A stretch of DNA of 26,970 bases from SBBV01 sp036555425. Its GTDB lineage: Bacteria; Pseudomonadota; Alphaproteobacteria; Bin65. The stretch spans positions 1 through 26,970 of the forward strand of contig DATBLL010000078.1 of NCBI GenBank assembly GCA_036555425.1, given 5' to 3'. The number at the start of each line of letters is the position of its first letter. Positions within the stretch are counted from its first letter, which is position 1. The position numbers were made by a program, and so were the translations under genes. Under the pieces are notes generated by a model, which saw nothing but the letters and a program-made list of their open reading frames with translations, did no database searches and was not told the DNA's origin. Shown here piece after piece: positions 21,959 through 26,970 of the stretch.

Positions 21959-23809
21959 ATGAAAGATGTGCCTTCCGGAGAAAATCTGACCGCCCGCGAC
22001 TGGGCGCGCGCGATCCGCGACGTCGAGGGCACCGGCGACTATTTCCAGGCCTTCGAGATGGCGCGGAAGGGCATCGCGGCGTTTCCCGAGGACGAGCGGC
22101 TCAAATACCTGGCCGTGCGCGCGCTGGCGCGCAGCGGCGCGGCCGGGCGCGCGCTCGAGCTCTACGACCAGTACGGGCTCAAGAACACCGCCGATCTCGA
22201 CATCCAGATGCTGCGCGCCGGCCTCGTCAAGGACATCGGGCTGCACGCGCGCAGCACCGAACGCTGGGCGCTGCTGCGCGATTCGGCCTCGCTCTACGAG
22301 AAGGTCTACGATCAGAGCGGCGACCATTTCCCGGCCGCCAACGCCGCCACGCTCTACGTCATCGCCGGCGCCGCCGACCGCGCGCGCGATTGGGCGCACC
22401 GCACGCTGCGCGCCTGCGACTCGGCCACGGGCGACAGCGAGATGGAGAAATACTATTGCGCCGCGAGCCGGGCCGAGGCGCAGCTCGTCCTCGGCGACAC
22501 CGCGGCGGCGCAGCAGGCGCTCGCCGAGGCGAACCGCTACGCGCGCACGCGGCTGGCACTCCGCGCCGCGACGCGGCGCCAGCTCCGCATGCTGTGCCAG
22601 GCGCTCAATATCGATGCCGCCTTGCTGCAGCCGATGGCGCCCCCGGCCGTCATCCACTACACCGGCCACATGATCGACCCGCCCGGGATTCGCGGGCGCT
22701 TCCCGCCCGAGCAGGAGGCCAATGTGGCGGCGGCGATCGCCGAGCGATTGGACAAGCTCGGCCCGGGCTTCGCCTATGGCTCGCTCGCCTGCGGCGCCGA
22801 CCTGCTTTTTGCCGAGGCCTGCATCGCGCGCAATATCGAGCTCAACGTCGTTTTGCCCTTCGCGATGGACGAGTTCAAGCGCCTCTCGGTCGAGCGCGGC
22901 GGCGCCGGGTGGCTCGCACGGTTCGAGCGCTGTCTCGCCAAGGCGCGCTCGCTCACTTACGCGACCGAAGGCGAATATCTCGGCGACGAGATGCTGTTCG
23001 CCTACGGCTCGCAGCTCGCCATGGGCCTGGCGCTGCTGCGCGCGCAGAACCTCGAGGCGGCGGCGCTGCAGGTCGCGGTCTGGGACGGCGGGGCCACGTC
23101 GGGCCGGGCGGGGACGAGCATCGACATCGCCACCTGGGAGCGGCACGGCCGCCGGAGCGAGGTGATCGACCTCAACACCACGCGCCGCGCCGGGACGCGA
23201 CCGCCGAGCCACCCGGTCGTCTCCGAAGACGGCTCGCGCGTGCTCACCGCCTGGAAATACGGCGACGTGGTGCGCGAGCTGCACGCGATCATGTTCGGCG
23301 ACGTCGTCGGCTTCAGCCAGGTGCCCGAGCGCCTGCTGCCGCAGTTCCAGAAGCACTTCATGGGCAAGCTCTCGGAGACGCTCGACGGCTTCGGCAAGAG
23401 CGTGCTCTACCGCAATTCCTGGGGCGACGCGGTCTATGCGATCCTCGATACGCCCGAGGCCGGCGCGCGCTGCGCGCTCGAGATCCAGACCGCGCTCAAG
23501 GACATGAATCTCCGCCAACTCGGCTTCACGCACCCGCTCGAGCTGCGCTTGGCGGTCCACTACGGCCCGATCTTCCGCGGCCGCGATTTCCTCACCAAGT
23601 CCGAGACCTTCTTCGGCGCGCATGTGACGCGCGCCGCGCGCATCGAGCCGGTGACGCCGCCGGGCGAAGTGTTCGTCACCGAGGCGATGGCCGCCGCGCT
23701 GGCGCTCTCCGGCGAAGCTTCGGTCAGGCCCGAATATGTCGGCAGCACGCAGCTCGCGAAAAACTACGGCTCGCTGCGCATGTACGTGCTGCGGCCCGAG
23801 GCCTCGTAA
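21959..23809 (+). CDS. TPR-like / SLOG-like / class III nucleotidyl cyclase protein
   Basis: 616 aa, soluble. Residues 1-215 are helical and TPR-like. About 230-400 resemble a SLOG (DprA/LOG-type Rossmann) nucleotide-binding domain: FAYGSLACGADLLFAEA, IELNVVLPF, and VWDGGATSGRAGTSIDIATW. About 440-612 form a class III cyclase domain: IMFGDVVGFS (metal D448), RNSWGDAVYAI (metal D490), LRLAVHYGPIF, and FFGAHVTRAARIEP (R561, likely transition-state arginine). Base-recognition positions are atypical: N486 where adenylyl cyclases have lysine, T550 for the aspartate (a change seen in class IIIb), and T557 for the usual asparagine. The nucleotide product therefore cannot be assigned. ATG 21959 lacks a clear ribosome site. 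It is 94 bases after cfa and 73 bases before the GAF gene. Confidence 0.87.
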   Translation: MKDVPSGENLTARDWARAIRDVEGTGDYFQAFEMARKGIAAFPEDERLKYLAVRALARSGAAGRALELYDQYGLKNTADLDIQMLRAGLVKDIGLHARSTERWALLRDSASLYEKVYDQSGDHFPAANAATLYVIAGAADRARDWAHRTLRACDSATGDSEMEKYYCAASRAEAQLVLGDTAAAQQALAEANRYARTRLALRAATRRQLRMLCQALNIDAALLQPMAPPAVIHYTGHMIDPPGIRGRFPPEQEANVAAAIAERLDKLGPGFAYGSLACGADLLFAEACIARNIELNVVLPFAMDEFKRLSVERGGAGWLARFERCLAKARSLTYATEGEYLGDEMLFAYGSQLAMGLALLRAQNLEAAALQVAVWDGGATSGRAGTSIDIATWERHGRRSEVIDLNTTRRAGTRPPSHPVVSEDGSRVLTAWKYGDVVRELHAIMFGDVVGFSQVPERLLPQFQKHFMGKLSETLDGFGKSVLYRNSWGDAVYAILDTPEAGARCALEIQTALKDMNLRQLGFTHPLELRLAVHYGPIFRGRDFLTKSETFFGAHVTRAARIEPVTPPGEVFVTEAMAAALALSGEASVRPEYVGSTQLAKNYGSLRMYVLRPEAS

Positions 23810-23882
23810 CCGACTCCCGCCAAGACGAATTGTATCCGCCACGGCGCCCGCGTACGCTCCCTCGGCATCAGCGTTGGATCCC

Positions 23883-24569
23883 ATGCCCCCTCCCGCCTCG
23901 ACCGCGCCCGACCACCTCCTGTCCCGTTTCCTCGGCATTCTCCCGAGCACGCCCGAGGAGAAGATCCTGCGCATGCTGATCGAGCTCGGCTGCGAGGTGG
24001 TGGGCGGGCAGGAGGGCTCGCTGCTGATCTACGACAAGGACGCGGACGTGCTCCGCTTCGCGATGACCGTCGGCGATCCCGAATCGGAAAAGAAGCTGCG
24101 CGGACAGGCGGTGCCGCTCGGCGCGGGCTTGACCGGTCTCGCCGCCGCCACGCTCGAAGTGCAGACCGGCGCGCCCACCTTCAAGGACATCGAGCAGAAG
24201 GAGAGGGCGGGCGACGGCTCGACGCCCGACGCCGTGATCGCCGCGCCGATGGTGTCGGGCGACGAGCTGGTCGGCGTCGTCACCGCGGTGAGCTTCCAGC
24301 ACGGCAAGCGTTTTTCGAGCAAGGACGCGCGGCTCTACGCCGGCTTCGCCGCGATTGCGGCCATCGTCGTCGATCTGCGCCGGCGGCTTTCGGCCTACGA
24401 ATCCGGGGAGGCCGCGGTGCCGCAGGAGGAGAGCGAGCGCGCAAGGCTCGAGCGCCGCGTCCTCGCCTCGATGCAGCGGCTCGTCTCCGGCGATCCGGCG
24501 CGGCTCCGCGCGGTCGCCGATCTCCTGGCCGCGGTCGAAGGCGTGGCGCTGCCCCGCGCGGCGCAATGA
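23883..24569 (+). CDS. GAF domain-containing protein
   Basis: 228 aa, soluble. A single GAF domain covers about residues 24-163: ILRMLIELGCEVVGGQEGSL, LLIYDKDADVLRF, VPLGAGLTGLAAATLE, AVIAAPMVSGDELVGVVTAV, and a last helix with SSKDARLYAGFAAIAA. A charged helical tail follows (164-228). GAF domains bind small ligands, including cyclic nucleotides, or mediate dimerisation; no output domain is fused here. ATG 23883 is chosen because the domain starts right after it; the upstream open frame overlaps the cyclase gene and is unrelated. Its stop overlaps the start of the subtilase gene (ATGA, 24566-24569), so the two are translationally coupled. It is a plausible sensor or adaptor between cyclase and protease. 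Confidence 0.88.
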   Translation: MPPPASTAPDHLLSRFLGILPSTPEEKILRMLIELGCEVVGGQEGSLLIYDKDADVLRFAMTVGDPESEKKLRGQAVPLGAGLTGLAAATLEVQTGAPTFKDIEQKERAGDGSTPDAVIAAPMVSGDELVGVVTAVSFQHGKRFSSKDARLYAGFAAIAAIVVDLRRRLSAYESGEAAVPQEESERARLERRVLASMQRLVSGDPARLRAVADLLAAVEGVALPRAAQ

Positions 24570-25339
24570 GCGAAGACCCCGTGCTGTCTGCCTTTCACGA
24601 GCAGCTGAGCCGGTTGGCGGAGAAAAATCTTCAGCCGGTCGACGTCGCGGTCCTCGACAGCGGTATCGATGCCACCCATCCCGATCTCGCCGGCCGCGTC
24701 GCCGAGGCGTTTCATTTCCGGCCCGAGAGCGACGGCGTCGCCCGCGCCGACGTCGCGGCCGGCGCCAACAACGACACCTATGGCCACGGCACCGGCGTCG
24801 CGAGCATCATCGCGCGGCTCGCGCCCAACGTGCGGCTCCACGATCTCCGCGTTCTCGAGCCCGGCAACAAGGGCGTCGCCGCCTGCGTCATCGCCGGCCT
24901 GCGCTTCGCGCTCGAGCGGCGCTGGCGCGTGATCAACCTCTCGCTGGCGGTGGCCGAGAAGTTCAGCACCGAGCTCATCCCGCTCTGCGAGAAGGCCTAC
25001 TTTCAGAACCAGATCCTCGTCGCCTCGAAGCGCAACTTCCCGTTTCCCGACGTGGGCTTCCCCGCCGCCTATGCCTCCACCATCGGCATCGAGATCGGGC
25101 GCTTCGATTCGCCGTTCAAGCTGGTCTTCAACCCCGGCGACACGATCGAGTTCACGGCCCTCGGCGAAGACCTCACCATCGCCGTCGTCGGCGGCGGCTA
25201 CACGACGAAATCGGGCACGAGCTTCGCGACGCCGGTGGTGACGGCGCTCTGCGCGCTGCTCGTCGGCCACTATCCCGAGCTCCGGCCGTTCGAGATCAAA
25301 GCCCTTCTGAAGCACTACGCCGCCGCAGCTGCCGGCTGA
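24566..25339 (+). CDS. Compact cytoplasmic subtilisin-like (S8) serine protease
   Basis: 257 aa, near the minimum for a subtilase, with neither signal peptide nor propeptide. The catalytic triad is complete: VAVLDSGIDATHPDL (D31), TYGHGTGVASII (H74) and KSGTSFATPVV (S219). N157 in LVASKRNFPFPDVGFPAAYA is the probable oxyanion asparagine, although the family's usual GN context is changed. Without secretion or autoprocessing signals it probably works inside the cell and must be controlled another way; the coupled GAF gene is the obvious candidate (inference). Its ATG overlaps the GAF stop. The 3' end faces the minus-strand oxygenase gene with 15 bases between. Confidence 0.9.
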   Translation: MSEDPVLSAFHEQLSRLAEKNLQPVDVAVLDSGIDATHPDLAGRVAEAFHFRPESDGVARADVAAGANNDTYGHGTGVASIIARLAPNVRLHDLRVLEPGNKGVAACVIAGLRFALERRWRVINLSLAVAEKFSTELIPLCEKAYFQNQILVASKRNFPFPDVGFPAAYASTIGIEIGRFDSPFKLVFNPGDTIEFTALGEDLTIAVVGGGYTTKSGTSFATPVVTALCALLVGHYPELRPFEIKALLKHYAAAAAG

Positions 25340-25354
25340 AGCACAGCGCGTGGC

Positions 25355-26248
25355 CTAGAAGAACGCGATCGTCCGCGCCTCGATGCTCTCGCGCGGGCGG
25401 GCGTTGGCCGGGCTGGTCGGATCGTCGAAGGCACCGTGCGCGGCGAAGCGCGCCCGCCCGTCGCTGGCCGAGTCGTAGCACTTGATCAGCACGGCCTCGT
25501 CGGTGCCGAGGCGCGGGAAGTAGTACCAGCGATGCGCCGAATTGTGGGCGAGCGCATAGGTTTCGCCGATGCGGTCGCGATAAATGAGGTCGGTCGGCAC
25601 GAGATCGGCAGGCGCGATGCTCTGCGCGTCGCAGAGCGCCAGCGGCGACTCCTCGACCGGGCCCGTGATCGGCCGCCAGAGATTGATGATCGCGAAGCGG
25701 CGCGCGAGCAGCGCCTCGGCCTCGGCGCCGAGCAGATCGCGCACGCGCTGCGGGCCGGATTTCACCGTGTAATCGTTGTGCGCGCGCTTGACCGGCTCCT
25801 TCGCGCCGTTCTTCTTCTCGAGCGCGCTCGGGGCGTGGCGCACATTGTGGTCGAATACGATCACACGCGCCGCGCCGGTTGCGCGCTTCACCGCCGCCTC
25901 GACCTCGCGATAGTAGGCGGCCTTGACGGCCTCGGGATCGCGGAACGCCGTGAATCGCGTCGGCGTGCGCACCAGTTCGAAGCCCTCGCGGTCGAGCGAA
26001 AGCTTGCCCTGCGATGCGCGCCCGTTGCGCACGAGCACCGGATATCCGGCGTAGGTGCCGGTGCGCAGCGGCACGCCGGGCGGAGGGTCGTATTGATAGG
26101 CGCGCGGACGCTCGCCGGTGGGGACGAGGTAGTTGATGGAAGCGCGAACATCGTCGAGCGCGCGCAGCACGGCACTGTCGTTGGCGGAATACGCGGCGGG
26201 CTGCGCCGCCCCGGGGCGCGCGGACGATACGGAGGCGGATTCGCTCAT
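25355..26248 (-). CDS. CmcJ/NvfI family oxygenase-like protein
   Basis: 297 aa. It resembles the family that includes the cephamycin 7-alpha-methoxylase partner CmcJ and fungal non-heme iron oxygenases such as NvfI/AsaB. Visible signatures are RVIVFDHNVRHAP, AHNDYTVKSGPQRV (H157-x-D159), IINLWRPITGPVEESPLALC, AHRWYYFPRLGTDEAVLIKC, and RFAAHGAFDDP (H271) ending in RPRESIEARTIAFF. H157, D159 and H271 would form a two-histidine/one-carboxylate iron site. The ATG at 26248 gives a short Ser/Ala-rich lead before the conserved region. No biosynthetic gene cluster surrounds it, so the substrate is unknown. It is convergent with the subtilase gene and divergent from the small CxC protein gene. Confidence 0.85.
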   Translation of the reverse strand: MSESASVSSARPGAAQPAAYSANDSAVLRALDDVRASINYLVPTGERPRAYQYDPPPGVPLRTGTYAGYPVLVRNGRASQGKLSLDREGFELVRTPTRFTAFRDPEAVKAAYYREVEAAVKRATGAARVIVFDHNVRHAPSALEKKNGAKEPVKRAHNDYTVKSGPQRVRDLLGAEAEALLARRFAIINLWRPITGPVEESPLALCDAQSIAPADLVPTDLIYRDRIGETYALAHNSAHRWYYFPRLGTDEAVLIKCYDSASDGRARFAAHGAFDDPTSPANARPRESIEARTIAFF

Positions 26249-26689
26249 GGTCTTTTTCCGAAGTCGGTTGTTGGCGGAGCCGGAAGCGGCTTCGAGCTCG
26301 ACATGGTGTGCGGGCCGCGAAAGGCGAATCAGATTTTCTACCTGAGGACGCCACTTTTTCTCCGTCCCTCGTCGGACCCGCCGGCGCCACTGGCCGCCTT
26401 ATGGGAAGCCGCCCCTGTGATCTAGTTCATAGCCGGGCCCCCGCTGTCCCCCTAGCTTGCGCGAACGCTGAACGCGCAAAGCGTTCCGAAATCGGCGAAA
26501 AGGCGAACGGAGGCGCCGGCGGACGCCCGCAGAGCAAGAGCTTTTATTGCGGCCGACGCCGGTATATCTATCGACTTGGCGCCGTAAGAATGCGCAACGT
26601 GCTTAACGCCTCCGCGCCCCGAAACTCCGTCCCGGTGCGGCCGTGCGTATCTGTCGTGGGGTGGGCGGAGCAATCAGACGGAGCGAAAG
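26249..26689. other. 441-base intergenic region between divergent genes
   Basis: No credible coding region: the short open frames on both strands lack a ribosome site or recognisable composition. It must hold the promoters of the oxygenase (minus) and the small CxC protein (plus). Two overlapping, mutually exclusive hairpins are visible, TTGCGCG/CGCGCAA at 26457-26479 and GAACGC/GCGTTC at 26463-26486. An AT-rich patch (CTTTTATTG at 26541, TATATCTAT at 26563) is rare in this GC-rich window and could be part of a plus-strand promoter, though the spacing to a -35 is not convincing. Confidence 0.4.
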
Positions 26690-26938
26690 ATGGCGACTGC
26701 CAATATCCAGGTGATCGATCCCGAACGCGTCTCGGAAGAGGATGCGAAGAAGATTCCCGCTGGCCAGATCGCGCGCACCCTGCAGCCGGGGCCGATGGAA
26801 GAGAAGGAAGTCGAGGGCCAGTATCCCTACTGGAAGTATTACCGCTGCAGCTGCGGCGCCGTGTTCCGCGTCGTGCTCGACACCGACTACTACAAGTACT
26901 TCTACTGCGCCTGCGGCCGGTACATGTACCGCGCCTAA
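26690..26938 (+). CDS. Small conserved-type protein with CxC-x17-CxC zinc-ribbon-like motif
   Basis: 82 aa, unrecognised. Four cysteines lie in two CxCG knuckles, RCSCGAVF (C53, C55) and YCACGRYM (C73, C75), separated by an aromatic-rich stretch; this could bind one zinc ion. The N-terminal half (IQVIDPERVSEEDAKKIPAG) is polar and probably helical. GGAGCGAAAG directly before ATG 26690 is a good ribosome site, which supports the gene despite its size. It stands apart from the surrounding genes, with a long leader region upstream. Regulatory, iron-sulfur or structural roles are all open. Confidence 0.8.
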   Translation: MATANIQVIDPERVSEEDAKKIPAGQIARTLQPGPMEEKEVEGQYPYWKYYRCSCGAVFRVVLDTDYYKYFYCACGRYMYRA

Positions 26939-26970
26939 GCCGCACGTAAGGTCCTGCGAAAGGGCGGGGC

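Noticed and set aside
21770..23974. Minus-strand open frame of 734 codons opposite the cyclase gene
   Set aside because: Composition typical of an antisense shadow; the plus strand has a complete cyclase domain.
1..26970. tRNA, rRNA, CRISPR array, insertion sequence, integrase or prophage genes
   Set aside because: Looked for by eye on both strands; no cloverleaf, regularly spaced direct repeats, transposase or phage structural genes were recognised.

Overview
The window looks like a chromosomal segment of a GC-rich alphaproteobacterium, possibly Rhodospirillales-like (low confidence at that rank). The evidence is the gene content: hopanoid genes, a queuosine set with QueG, a sigma-32 paralogue divergent from a FAD oxidoreductase/DUF1365/cyclopropane synthase operon, and strong G/C third-position bias that opens long false frames opposite real genes. 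I saw no rRNA, tRNA, CRISPR array, integrase or transposase. Intergenic spaces carry several kinds of GC-rich palindromic repeat.

Layout. (1) 1-1793, minus: hpnC then hpnB (hpnB runs off the left edge), hopanoid synthesis. (2) 1891-7255: the late queuosine genes queA-tgt and queF-queG on the plus strand, split by a minus-strand pair of duplicated membrane-anchored proteins of unknown function (4061-5335). queG appears to have a palindromic repeat fused into its 5' coding end. (3) 7359-9578, minus: an acyl-CoA dehydrogenase and an endonuclease/exonuclease/phosphatase-fold protein. (4) 9776-17416, plus: three large genes, a protein with a C-terminal FHA-like domain, a divergent class B penicillin-binding transpeptidase, and a SEDS (FtsW/RodA-type) protein with a large extra N-terminal domain. 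Together they look like a dedicated, unusual peptidoglycan synthase. (5) 17513-21864: a sigma-32-like factor on the minus strand, divergent from FAD oxidoreductase-DUF1365-cyclopropane fatty acid synthase. The shared intergenic region holds two opposed, similar ECF-like promoter candidates. (6) 21959-25339, plus: a TPR/SLOG/class III nucleotidyl cyclase protein, a GAF protein and a compact cytoplasmic subtilisin-like protease. (7) 25355-26938: a CmcJ/NvfI-type oxygenase on the minus strand, a 441-base intergenic region, and a small CxC...CxC protein.

The strongest candidates for undescribed biology are the cyclase-GAF-subtilase set (a possible second-messenger, sensor and protease cascade) and the FHA-transpeptidase-SEDS set. 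Both are inferred from domain content and gene order. No function was tested and no database search was possible.
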